This document shows, piece by piece, positions 8,659 through 17,548 of a DNA stretch of 37,085 nt. Every line of letters starts with the position of its first letter. The stretch's first letter is position 1. Where the stretch lies: NCBI GenBank assembly GCA_002450905.1, contig DKAT01000078.1:1-37085 (forward strand), given 5' to 3'. This stretch comes from Spirochaetia bacterium UBA6919 (GTDB lineage: Bacteria; Spirochaetota; UBA6919). The notes under the pieces are model-generated. The model was not told the DNA's origin, did not search any database, and worked only from the letters and a program-made list of their open reading frames with translations. The position numbers were made by a program, and so were the translations under genes.

Positions 8659-11571
8659 ATGTCCAATGAATATAAAGATATTTTTATCGAGGAAGCTAGA
8701 GAACAAGTTGATATTCTAAATGATAGGCTTCTTTCCATTGAAAAAAATCCAAACAATATGCCGATGATTCATGATATTTTTAGAGTAGCTCACACTTTGA
8801 AAAGCTCTGCAGCATTTGTTGGTTTAAATGAATTAAGTGATTTCTGCCACAAGATTGAAAATCTTCTTCAAAAAGTGCGGGATAAAGAAATTACTCTTTC
8901 CTCAGATCTAACTGATTTCTTATTTAAATCGCTAGACAAGATTAGAGAAAGTGTTGAAGCATTTGCTGAGAGTGATGAAATCATTAAAGATTTTCAAAAC
9001 CTATTAAATAAATTGAACTCTTTTAATATTTTAAAAATTAATGACAAACAGGAAGAAAATATCATTGTTTCCTTAGAATCAGATAATGTAAAATATTTAA
9101 AATTAGACGAACAACAATGGAACGAATCGAAAAAACTTATATTGGAAGGTAATTCGATATTTTACATAGCAGTATTTTTTGAAGACGATGTTAAAATGAA
9201 ATGGGTTCGGGCTGAACTGATATTTGTTAATGTTGAGAGATTGGCTAAAGTTATAAGTTGCCATCCAAGCCTCGATCAGTTTAAAACGGATAAGCTCCAG
9301 GATAGAATTGAGTTAATAATATCATCCCCTGATGCCGATCAAAATATGTTAGAAAAACAACTCTACCTTGATTTGATTAGAAAAGTCTCTGTTATTAAAT
9401 TAGATGAAAACGGACTGAATGGCTTTTATGATCAACCAAGTGTACAGCAGGAAATCGTAAATCAGCCTGACGAAAAAATCTTATCAAATAAAAATTTACC
9501 AGAGAATGAAGAAAAAACAGTTCATTCTCAAGAATACACTGGAGTCGAGAGAAGAAAAGAAAATCTTAATAAAGAAAGTGAATCTCTTGATAGCGAGTTT
9601 ATAACCGAGACAATTGATAATAAAAATATTTTAAGTAAATCAGACACTGTTAGAGTGCCTATTAAAAAATTGGATGAATTATTAAATCTTGTTGGTGAAC
9701 TAGCTATTGTTAATTCCAGTTTTGTTGAAATATCTGATCGATTCCATGAGAAAATGGGGAACCAGGAAATCGTATCGGACTTGGGTACAAAGATTGATTT
9801 GTTATCAAACATTGCAAGAAATCTCCAGGAAGGCATAATGCAATCTAGAATGGTTCCAATAGGGTCTGTATTTTCTAGATTTACACGGCTTGTAAGAGAT
9901 TTATCCAAAAATCTTGATAAAAATGTAAATATCGTTTTTAAAGGTGAAGAAACTGAACTTGATAAAAAAATTATTGATGTTGTAGGAGATCCCTTAATCC
10001 ATCTCATTAGAAATTCTATCGATCATGGCCTAGAGTCGATGGATGTAAGAAAATCTCTTGGTAAAAAAGACGTTGGTACGATCTTGCTCAACGCATATCA
10101 AAGTGGAAATTATATTTTCGTAGAAGTTACTGATGATGGTCAAGGTTTAAATAAAGATAAAATTTTAAATAAAGCAATAGAAAAATCTCTTATCACTGCT
10201 GAAGATGCAAAGCAATATTCTGAAACGGAGGTATTTAATCTGATATTTCTACCAGGTTTTAGTACCAAACAAGAAGTTACTGCAATTTCGGGACGTGGTG
10301 TTGGTATGGATGTTGTTATTGATACCGTTAAGAAATTAAATGGAGCAGTCTCTGTTAGAAGCAAGGAAGGAGAGGGGAGTACATTTACCCTGTCATTCCC
10401 CTTGACACTTGCAATTGTCCCGGCTATATTGATTCAATGTGGTGATGAAATATATGCCATTCCTCTTTCAAGTGTCCAGGAAACAATAAAAATCTTTTCG
10501 AATGAAATACAATCCGTTGATTTCCAGGAAGTTATTCAGCTAAGGGAGAAAGTAATCCCACTTATAAGACTCAATGATGCGTTTAATATTAATTCAGAAA
10601 ATGGAAATAAACGTCTTTCAATTGTCATCAGCGATTATGAAGATCAGCAAATTGGAATTGTTGTTGATAAGCTACTTGGTAAACGAGAAATTGTTATTAA
10701 GTCTCTAAGTCAGGATTTCCAGAGTTTACATGGTATTTCAGGTGCTACGATTCTTGGGAATGGACAAATTGCTCTAATACTAGATATTCCAGGATTAATT
10801 AGACAAAACAAAGAACATGGTTTTTCACGTAGAAAAATGAAATATTCTGAAAAGAACATAATTTCAAAGGAATCTGAACAAAATAAAATTATAGAATATC
10901 AAATAAAACAAAGAAAGGAAACAAGGGCTAAAATATTAAAAGATTTTAACATCGATGATCGATTATATAAACTTATTAATGAAATATTTAAACTAGCCTT
11001 ATCAAATTCATCTAATAATATCAAAAGATTTTTAAATAAGAGTGTAATCTTAGCTGTCCCAGATATTGATGTTCATATGTTTAAAACGGTTAGAGAATTG
11101 ACAAAATTCGTAGGCGATGAAAAAATGTTTTATGGGGAAATTGATCTCACAGAATCACTACATGGTAAAGTAATTATTTCTTTAGATGAAAAAGGAATGC
11201 GCCTTTTATTTAATGAATTATTAGGTAATCAGCCTGTGGAATCTGAAGTAGGTAAATCGTGTATTATGGAGATTACAAATCTTTTGGCCGCAGGAATTAC
11301 AAATACTTTTAGTCGTGCATTAGGTATTTTATCTTATCCAAGCCCTCCAAAATTTATTCATTCTAGTTATGCTAAATATTTTCAGACATTGTTTGAACAA
11401 CATCAAAAGGCAAATAATCAATATATTTGGGTTATTGATACTGATATTATTGTTGATAAACAAGTAATTAAAGGTAAAGTATATGTCTTCCCCTATGATT
11501 CTTCATTCCACCTTATAGGTAAATCTGTTAGTTCTAAAGAAAAAGAGTTATCCTATATAATCAATGAATAA
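8659..11571 (+). CDS. cheA: Chemotaxis histidine kinase CheA with fused C-terminal CheX-like phosphatase domain
   Basis: CheA autophosphorylates in response to receptors and passes phosphate to CheB and CheY. Domains in order: Hpt with H45 in AHTLKSSAAF (1-105), a P2-like region (about 115-255), a linker, the P3 dimerisation domain (about 325-400), the ATPase domain with N box H448-x3-N452, G1 box D492-D493-G494 and G2 box G545-R-G-V-G549, and a P5 CheW-like domain (about 590-725). Then comes an unusual extension of about 200 residues (from about 770). It contains E871-x2-N874 in MEITNLLAAG, the dephosphorylation motif of CheC/CheX/FliY phosphatases, present once as in CheX. At 970 residues the protein is much longer than a usual CheA. 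The start has a GAAGGG site upstream and lies 4 bases after cheB. Confidence 0.95.
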   Translation: MSNEYKDIFIEEAREQVDILNDRLLSIEKNPNNMPMIHDIFRVAHTLKSSAAFVGLNELSDFCHKIENLLQKVRDKEITLSSDLTDFLFKSLDKIRESVEAFAESDEIIKDFQNLLNKLNSFNILKINDKQEENIIVSLESDNVKYLKLDEQQWNESKKLILEGNSIFYIAVFFEDDVKMKWVRAELIFVNVERLAKVISCHPSLDQFKTDKLQDRIELIISSPDADQNMLEKQLYLDLIRKVSVIKLDENGLNGFYDQPSVQQEIVNQPDEKILSNKNLPENEEKTVHSQEYTGVERRKENLNKESESLDSEFITETIDNKNILSKSDTVRVPIKKLDELLNLVGELAIVNSSFVEISDRFHEKMGNQEIVSDLGTKIDLLSNIARNLQEGIMQSRMVPIGSVFSRFTRLVRDLSKNLDKNVNIVFKGEETELDKKIIDVVGDPLIHLIRNSIDHGLESMDVRKSLGKKDVGTILLNAYQSGNYIFVEVTDDGQGLNKDKILNKAIEKSLITAEDAKQYSETEVFNLIFLPGFSTKQEVTAISGRGVGMDVVIDTVKKLNGAVSVRSKEGEGSTFTLSFPLTLAIVPAILIQCGDEIYAIPLSSVQETIKIFSNEIQSVDFQEVIQLREKVIPLIRLNDAFNINSENGNKRLSIVISDYEDQQIGIVVDKLLGKREIVIKSLSQDFQSLHGISGATILGNGQIALILDIPGLIRQNKEHGFSRRKMKYSEKNIISKESEQNKIIEYQIKQRKETRAKILKDFNIDDRLYKLINEIFKLALSNSSNNIKRFLNKSVILAVPDIDVHMFKTVRELTKFVGDEKMFYGEIDLTESLHGKVIISLDEKGMRLLFNELLGNQPVESEVGKSCIMEITNLLAAGITNTFSRALGILSYPSPPKFIHSSYAKYFQTLFEQHQKANNQYIWVIDTDIIVDKQVIKGKVYVFPYDSSFHLIGKSVSSKEKELSYIINE

Positions 11572-11663
11572 TTTTTAAAAAAATATTATTGAAAAAATAT
11601 TTTTCTCCGAAAATACGATAAACTACTAAAACTTTTGTTTAAATTAAACATAAGGAACGAATT

Positions 11664-13925
11664 TTGTCAGTTCTTATCGCTAAAAATTCAATGTTCCATG
11701 TAGGGAATTACGATATAAATTATTCCAATATTTTCGAAGATATCGAAAAAATTTATAAACGAAATGAATTTACATATTTATTCTTTAAAGAAGCAGCTCA
11801 AGATATTCCACAATTTATTTTTTTATTAAATTATCATTATAAAACTAAATCTGAAATACTTAATTCACAATTTGAAAAAGAACTAGAAAGAAAAATTGTT
11901 TTATATTCAATATTCTTATTAAGAGAAATCATAGACGATATTAATACTAATTATAAATTAATCAAACAAATATATTATATAGTTGGCAGCCAGATTATTC
12001 AAAAATCTCTTGAATATATGCAAAAAAGAAATATTACATGTTTTCAATTTTCAAACTATCATTTATATGATTTCCCATCCACAGCAATATCCCATATTAT
12101 TTTAAATGCTAAGCCTCTTAAAGATGAACAAAATGAATCATTAATAAGTAATCTTAAAAAAATAGATCTGAAATATTTATTAGTATTTGCTTTATTTTCA
12201 TTTAAATGGAGAAAAATATTTGAAGAAGTTTTGAATATTGAAGGATTCGCAGATTTTCTAGAGTATTTATATAGTCTTAATCAGTTTCGGATTAATAATA
12301 ATTCTCAGGATCCATTATTAAATAAAGGAAATATATTAATTGTTGATAATAAATCACCTCAAGAAGGATTAATTGATTATAAAAAATTTAATGAAATCAT
12401 AAAAAAAATTAATATAAAAAAAATTAATTTGTTATTAAGTATAGTAGAAAATCAAAAATTTGAAGAGTATGATATAATTATACTATTTAAATTAAGTCTT
12501 ATAAAATCAATACAAGATAATAATCTAAAGAATCATTACAGAAAGGATCTTGAAATTCTAAGTCTTGGATCACTAGGTTACAAAGAAAATTTAAAAGAAA
12601 GATATTTGGATATAAATTCATATTGTAATGATTTAGATAGTATAACATTTCTTGAAGACTTTGAAGTTAATAAATTAGCAGCAAAAAAATCCTTAAAAAA
12701 TATGGCAAGCATCCATTTTGGTGGCGATGATTTAAAAATGATTCTTGTTATTGAAAATGAAATAGCTTATGAGAGAGAGAAGGCAATTTTATCAGATTAT
12801 AATTATAATAATTATAGATTTCAATTAGAAAAAAATAATTTTGGTAAACCCAAAATAGCTTTATATAAAGATGATCGATTAATAGATACTAATCACAAAG
12901 TTGCACATTTAAATGAGTATCAGTTACTAGAAGACATATGTGATCAATATAATAATCAAGAAAGAAGATTAGCTAAACTATTTGAACAATATATGATAGA
13001 TGAAGTGTATTTCGATCAAGATGATATGGAATTATTATTAGAAAATGATGTAATAAAGCAAATATTAACTAAAACATTAATAATCAATGATCAAGTAAAG
13101 ATAGGTTTTTATGATATTGGTAAATCAAAATTATTTTGCCCATTGGATTCTACGTATTATAAACTAGGTTGTAATTTTAAAATTATTCATCCAATAGATT
13201 TATTAAAAATGAATCAGTTGGATAATTTCAAAAAATTATATATTGAAAATAAATGGGTCGAATATTTCCCACAAATATTTAGATCATATTACAAAAAAGA
13301 GCTAATCTTCAATAAAAAAACATATTTATTCAATAATTATATAATAAATAAAGAAAGTTTTATATATGAACTTTCTAAACTAGAGTGGTTTTGTAATAAT
13401 GCCGATTATTTCTATAAATATATAAATAATTATAAAGTAGTAGTCAGAATAGCTTATATGTCCGTAATCAATTCTTCTCAGGATATTGAAATTGAAAAAT
13501 TATATTGTACTATTGAAAAAAATAAAATGATTGATTTAAATGAATTATCTGATATCCATTTATCAGAAATCATCAGGGATATAGAAATAGCTTATTATAA
13601 GTCGATAAATAGTTGTGAATCTTCATTATTACCGATTGAAAAACTGGAATATATAAATCGATCTTTTCAAGATAATCTAATGTTAGATATTCGCTTTGAT
13701 GAAAGAAATCTATATATAAAAAAAAATAATAAACAATTTCAAATTGATTTATGTAACGAAAATTGTTATTTTATAGATGATTATAATGAATTGCATTTAA
13801 TCGAAGGAAGTATTAATCATCTTGATGTCCCATTCCCAAATAATCCAATGAATGTTTTAACAGAGAAAATATTAAGTTTAGAATATAATATGGAACCTCC
13901 AAAAAAACGTTTTTTATTATTCTAA
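11664..13925 (+). CDS. Large DUF4132-like protein of unknown function
   Basis: The 753-residue protein starts with TTG at 11664 behind an AAGGAAC site, 92 bases after cheA. Its C-terminal half (about 390-560) resembles the DUF4132 family as I know it: an xALYKDD segment, an ERRLAKLFE helix, a region ending in IIHPIDLL, and QIFRSYYK, matching the family's conserved HP-x-L and QLFRE patterns. The N-terminal half is helical and very rich in Ile, Asn and Lys. No signal peptide or membrane segment is seen. DUF4132 proteins often carry a WGR domain (as in MolR), which I do not see here. The biochemical function is unknown. Being next to the chemotaxis operon may be chance. Confidence 0.6.
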   Translation: MSVLIAKNSMFHVGNYDINYSNIFEDIEKIYKRNEFTYLFFKEAAQDIPQFIFLLNYHYKTKSEILNSQFEKELERKIVLYSIFLLREIIDDINTNYKLIKQIYYIVGSQIIQKSLEYMQKRNITCFQFSNYHLYDFPSTAISHIILNAKPLKDEQNESLISNLKKIDLKYLLVFALFSFKWRKIFEEVLNIEGFADFLEYLYSLNQFRINNNSQDPLLNKGNILIVDNKSPQEGLIDYKKFNEIIKKINIKKINLLLSIVENQKFEEYDIIILFKLSLIKSIQDNNLKNHYRKDLEILSLGSLGYKENLKERYLDINSYCNDLDSITFLEDFEVNKLAAKKSLKNMASIHFGGDDLKMILVIENEIAYEREKAILSDYNYNNYRFQLEKNNFGKPKIALYKDDRLIDTNHKVAHLNEYQLLEDICDQYNNQERRLAKLFEQYMIDEVYFDQDDMELLLENDVIKQILTKTLIINDQVKIGFYDIGKSKLFCPLDSTYYKLGCNFKIIHPIDLLKMNQLDNFKKLYIENKWVEYFPQIFRSYYKKELIFNKKTYLFNNYIINKESFIYELSKLEWFCNNADYFYKYINNYKVVVRIAYMSVINSSQDIEIEKLYCTIEKNKMIDLNELSDIHLSEIIRDIEIAYYKSINSCESSLLPIEKLEYINRSFQDNLMLDIRFDERNLYIKKNNKQFQIDLCNENCYFIDDYNELHLIEGSINHLDVPFPNNPMNVLTEKILSLEYNMEPPKKRFLLF

Positions 13926-14021
13926 TATGATTATTAATTTCCTCAATGTTTTATAATATCCAAAGTACAATGATTGTAACTGAACAATAAATATTTTTTA
14001 TTAATTTTAATTCAATTTACT

Positions 14022-14300
14022 ATGGAAAAATATTTTTCAAAAAAAGTGAAAGTTAAAAATCGTGATGGGATTCATGCTAGACCCTCTGTAAAAATAGTTG
14101 AACTAACAAATCAGTTTTCTAGTGATATATTTATTTCCAAAGATGATTTAAAAGTTGATGGAAAAAGTATTTTAGATATCCTAACACTAGCAGCGTGTTT
14201 TGGTAGCGAGTTAATAATTGAAGCTTATGGCGAAGATGCAGAAAATGCTGTAAATGCTTTATCGAATCTTTTAGCCACAGAATTTCACTATCCCCAATAA
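14022..14300 (+). CDS. ptsH: Phosphocarrier protein HPr
   Basis: HPr passes phosphate from Enzyme I to sugar-specific EIIA proteins, or acts as a regulatory phospho-protein. The 92-residue protein has the active-site histidine H18 in DGIHARP and the regulatory serine S49 in GKSILD, the site used by HPr kinase in organisms that have it. Length and fold segments are standard. No clear ribosome-binding site precedes the ATG, and no other PTS gene is nearby. Spirochaetes often have incomplete PTS sets in which HPr has a regulatory role, so a regulatory rather than transport role is possible (inference). Confidence 0.92.
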   Translation: MEKYFSKKVKVKNRDGIHARPSVKIVELTNQFSSDIFISKDDLKVDGKSILDILTLAACFGSELIIEAYGEDAENAVNALSNLLATEFHYPQ

Positions 14301-14340
14301 ATAATGATTAATAGTATATTATTTTTCATAAAACAAAAGC

Positions 14341-14369
14341 TTGACAAAAAGATGAACATCAAATATCTT
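14341..14369 (+). promoter_or_regulatory. Candidate sigma-70-type promoter
   Basis: A perfect -35 box TTGACA (14341-14346) is followed after 17 bases by TATCTT (14364-14369). It would drive the small coiled-coil gene at 14501 with a leader of about 125 bases. The AT-rich background makes -10 matches common, so the call rests mainly on the -35 box and the spacing. Confidence 0.45.
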
Positions 14370-14500
14370 TTAATGAGATTTCCTTTTATTAACTCTCATT
14401 GTAGAAATATTAATTTAAATTATGTAGTTTTATGAATTACCCATTAGGTTTTATAATTGATGCTAATTTATAGTATAAATTAAATTATATAGGATATTTT

Positions 14501-14848
14501 ATGTTTTCTTCGGATAACAAAACAGAAGATGTTAGTATTCAAAAACAAAATTATTATTTAAACGATTTAAGGATCCATATTAAAGAATTAAAGTATCACA
14601 AAAAATCAAATATCAATATACTTTACTCGAAAATACAAATTTTAAATCAAAAAATATCATACCTAAACGATCGAGTAGATTATCTGAATCAAAAGATTAA
14701 TGTTATAAAATCTGAAATGACTAAACGCATAGAAGTTATTCAAAAAAAAATAAAAAAAATCCAAAAACATTTGTTTTATAGTATAATAATTTTGGGTTCA
14801 ATAGCAATATCGCTAATTATAATAGAGATGATTTTAGCTATAAAGTAA
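14501..14848 (+). CDS. Small tail-anchored coiled-coil protein
   Basis: The protein has 115 residues. About residues 35-90 form a long amphipathic helix with heptad-like Ile/Leu spacing and many Lys/Gln, predicted coiled coil. The last 25 residues are a single hydrophobic membrane segment (YSIIILGSIAISLIIIEMIL) ending in a short tail, so the protein is probably C-terminally anchored with the coiled coil in the cytoplasm. An AGGA lies about 10 bases upstream of the ATG. Its last 15 bases overlap the 3' end of the convergent dihydroorotase gene. I do not recognise a family. The architecture resembles small scaffold or bdr-like proteins of spirochaetes, but I cannot show homology. Confidence 0.65.
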   Translation: MFSSDNKTEDVSIQKQNYYLNDLRIHIKELKYHKKSNINILYSKIQILNQKISYLNDRVDYLNQKINVIKSEMTKRIEVIQKKIKKIQKHLFYSIIILGSIAISLIIIEMILAIK

Positions 14849-16144
14849 TACTTCTTTGCCATGATTAGAAAAAAACTTTCCTTTATCATATCCTAAGTTT
14901 CCGAGTACAAATGTTTTTTCTATTTCTCCAATCATTTTTTTCCCACTAAAAGGATTCCACCCGACTTTTGTAAAGATTTTTTCATCTGTAAATAAGTAAT
15001 TTTTATTTGGATTTATTACAATAATATCAGCATCATATCCCAGATTTATTTTACCTTTATTTTTTATTTTAAATATATTACAAGCATTTTCTGAACAAAG
15101 TTTAACAAGATCTTTGATTGTTAAAGTGTTATTTTGAACTTCTGTTAAGAGAAGTGGCAAAATGGTTTCAAGTCCTGGCATCCCTGATGGAGCTTTAGAA
15201 TATGGCAGATTTTTTTCCTCTTTAGAGTGTGGTGCATGATCTGTGCCAATTGTGTCAATTTGTCCGTTCCTTAAACGATCATATAAGTATTTTCGATCCG
15301 ATTCATGTCTTAATGGTGGGTTTACTTTCCCAAAAAATCCTATAGTATTTAATATATCTTCATTTAAAAATAGATGGTGGGGTGTTACTTCACAAAAAAC
15401 TTCGTGGGATTTTTTTGCTATTTGAACGAGTTCAAATTCTTTTTGAGTGGATACGTGACAAAAATAAATTTTATTTTTAAAATCTTGAGCAATATCCAAA
15501 ATGATTTCAACTGCTGATCTTGCTACTTCTACATCACGGATTAATCCATGTAATTTTGATGATGGTACGTTATCTTGATTAATTTTAATAAGATTTTCTT
15601 GCATTAATTTCTCATTTTCTGCATGGAAAGCTAAAAGCGCATTTGTATTATTAAATATTTCCTTAAGATAGTTAGTTTTATTTACAAGTAAGTTGCCTGT
15701 TGTGGATCCGAAATATATTTTTATACCAACAATATTTTTAACTTTTTTAATTTCATCGATGTTATCATCTGAAGCACCAAAATAAAATCCAAAATTAATC
15801 ATTGATTGGCTTGAGGCTATTTTTCTCTTCTCTTCCAGTCGTTCTATAGTAGTAGTTGGTGGATTGGTGTTTGGCATATCAAAAACAGTTGTGACCCCAC
15901 CAGAAAGAGCTGCTCTTGATCCTGTTATCCAATCTTCCTTATGTTCACCACCTGGTGTTCTAAAATGGACATGTGGGTCAATGACTCCAGGTAGTATCCA
16001 TTTTCCGGTACAATCAAAATCCTTATCTCCTTTAATGTCAGAATCGTAAATATTTTTTATAATAGCTCCTTCTATCAATAGATTTTTTTTTCTAAGTTCT
16101 CCATCGATAAATATATATCCGTTAGAAAGGGATATTGTATTCAT
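14834..16144 (-). CDS. pyrC: Dihydroorotase, class I
   Basis: Dihydroorotase closes N-carbamoyl-aspartate to dihydroorotate in pyrimidine synthesis. The metal-binding H58-V-H60-F-R62 follows GVIDP, and the signature GTDHAPHSKEEK with the substrate-binding AP-x-G-x2-GLET lies near residue 305. A KIYFGSTTG segment is conserved. I chose the ATG at 16144 (436 residues) because GAGG lies just upstream. A TTG eight codons earlier is open but would start inside that site. The protein could also be another cyclic amidohydrolase such as allantoinase, but the motif set and the adjacent purN fit dihydroorotase. Confidence 0.88.
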   Translation of the reverse strand: MNTISLSNGYIFIDGELRKKNLLIEGAIIKNIYDSDIKGDKDFDCTGKWILPGVIDPHVHFRTPGGEHKEDWITGSRAALSGGVTTVFDMPNTNPPTTTIERLEEKRKIASSQSMINFGFYFGASDDNIDEIKKVKNIVGIKIYFGSTTGNLLVNKTNYLKEIFNNTNALLAFHAENEKLMQENLIKINQDNVPSSKLHGLIRDVEVARSAVEIILDIAQDFKNKIYFCHVSTQKEFELVQIAKKSHEVFCEVTPHHLFLNEDILNTIGFFGKVNPPLRHESDRKYLYDRLRNGQIDTIGTDHAPHSKEEKNLPYSKAPSGMPGLETILPLLLTEVQNNTLTIKDLVKLCSENACNIFKIKNKGKINLGYDADIIVINPNKNYLFTDEKIFTKVGWNPFSGKKMIGEIEKTFVLGNLGYDKGKFFSNHGKEVLLYS

Positions 16145-16259
16145 AACTACCTCATATTTTTTGTACAATAAATTTTAATTAAATAATAACCATTTTGAAT
16201 TATTCCAGTTAAATTTATATAAATAATTTTTTAGAAACAATTTTTCATTGGAGTCATTG

Positions 16260-16895
16260 TTGGAACAACCAGTACATTCCTTTAAAATAGCCTTCCTCCT
16301 TTCTGGATCAGGATCAACTTTGGAAAATCTGCTGAATCATATAGCCTCAGGTCACGTTAGGGCGTCAGTTTCTGTTGTCATCAGTAGCAGGGAAAATGTA
16401 TATGGCCTTAAAATAGCACAAAACTGGAATATTCCTCATCATACAATTCCTTATATACAATATAAAAATGATATCCAAACCTATAGCCAGAGAATAACCA
16501 GTATTATCGATCAGTACAATATTCAACTGATTGTTTTCGGTGGATTTATGTCTAAATATATAGTCCCTGAAAAATATTATTATAAAGTGATTAATATCCA
16601 TCCTGCACTTGTTCCATCATTCAGTGGGTTGGGGTATTATGGCATTAAAGTTCATAAATCAGTTATAGAACAAGGTGTAAAAATAACAGGATGTACAGTT
16701 CACTTTGTAGATAATCAATATGATCATGGTGCAATTATAGAGCAAGAATCAATTAGAGTGTTAGTAGAGGATACCCCTGAAACATTACAGGACAGGGTGA
16801 AGAAACTGGAACAAAGTGTTTATCCCAATGTTATTCAAAAAATTGTTGAAAATAAGTTTATAATCCAAAATGGGAGAGTATCTGAAATGAAATAA
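16260..16895 (+). CDS. purN: Phosphoribosylglycinamide formyltransferase (GAR transformylase)
   Basis: PurN transfers a formyl group from 10-formyl-tetrahydrofolate to GAR in purine synthesis. The N-terminal FLLSGSGSTLENLL matches the phosphate-binding loop. The catalytic triad is N112, H114 (NIHPALVPSF) and D151 (in HFVDNQYDHG), with the TGCTVHFVD segment typical of the family. I prefer the TTG at 16260 because GGAG at 16250-16253 lies six bases upstream. TTG codons at 16248 and 16257 are alternatives, giving up to 215 residues. It is transcribed divergently from pyrC, from a 115-base gap. Codon 'xSGSGST' has Ser at a site that is often Gly/Asn in homologues, a small variation. Confidence 0.9.
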   Translation: MEQPVHSFKIAFLLSGSGSTLENLLNHIASGHVRASVSVVISSRENVYGLKIAQNWNIPHHTIPYIQYKNDIQTYSQRITSIIDQYNIQLIVFGGFMSKYIVPEKYYYKVINIHPALVPSFSGLGYYGIKVHKSVIEQGVKITGCTVHFVDNQYDHGAIIEQESIRVLVEDTPETLQDRVKKLEQSVYPNVIQKIVENKFIIQNGRVSEMK

Positions 16896-17014
16896 TTTTA
16901 TAAAAAAGATATTTTATTTTATAAAACATGGTGAATTTTGACAGCAATTCGTCGAAAAATATTAAGAACTCAAAAAGGATTTTGAGGAAAGGATCTATAT
17001 TTCACGGAGGAAAT

Positions 17015-17389
17015 ATGCAATCTCAGGCAGATAATACACTACTGACTAAAATCACTGAACTGGAAGATTATCTAAATAATCGATATCCAGAAAAAAGACA
17101 TAAAATACATGAGTTTTTAGATGATTTGAAGGCAATTGAACCAAATTTATCTATATTAGGTTTACTCAATCATCTGGCAGAAATGTATAAGGATGGGTCA
17201 TCGACTCTTGATATTGTAAAAGATGTCAACAAAACAAAAAAGATATTTACACTAGCAGGGGAATACGTCAAATCCCTGGAATCGGATAAAACAATTGGAT
17301 TATTATCAAAAGAAATTCATGAAATTATATTAAATCACCTTGAAAAAGCACTTCAATTATATAAAGATGAATATGACATTGTAAGGTAA
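17015..17389 (+). CDS. Small helical protein of unknown function
   Basis: The ATG at 17015 is preceded by a strong GGAGG (17006-17010), giving 124 residues. The frame is open upstream to 16928, but that extension has no comparable site. The protein is almost entirely helical and hydrophilic, with no signal peptide or membrane segment. Segments such as LEDYLNNRYPEKRHKIHEFL and LNHLAEMYKDG suggest a small helical bundle. I do not recognise the family. It lies about 120 bases after purN and ends just before a long hairpin. Confidence 0.7.
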   Translation: MQSQADNTLLTKITELEDYLNNRYPEKRHKIHEFLDDLKAIEPNLSILGLLNHLAEMYKDGSSTLDIVKDVNKTKKIFTLAGEYVKSLESDKTIGLLSKEIHEIILNHLEKALQLYKDEYDIVR

Positions 17390-17400
17390 CTTATTAAAAA

Positions 17401-17456
17401 ATAATAGGTTGTATTTTGGTAGACTGGGAGGGGAACACAAAATACAACCCGATTAT
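17401..17456. terminator. Long hairpin between convergent genes, probable bidirectional terminator
   Basis: A perfect 12-bp stem (17407-17418 with 17438-17449) encloses a 19-base loop that contains a GGGAGGGG run. A further 5 bp pair outside it (17401-17405 with 17452-17456) across a small internal loop. It sits between the convergent genes ending at 17389 and 17549. There is no strong T tract on either side, so a structured RNA or regulatory element is also possible. Confidence 0.5.
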
Positions 17457-17548
17457 TTCAAAATAAGTATACCAAATTATCAATTAAAATGCAAGTATTT
17501 TTTCTAAATTATTACTATTTTTTATAAAAAAAAGTTAAATTTATAAAA

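Noticed and set aside
9528..10007. A 159-codon open frame on the minus strand inside cheA
   Set aside because: It lies antisense to the conserved P3 and kinase region of CheA, has no ribosome-binding site and is a codon-bias shadow.
11571..11663. Terminator after cheA
   Set aside because: The A/T-rich inverted repeats here lack GC pairs and are imperfect, so a terminator cannot be supported.
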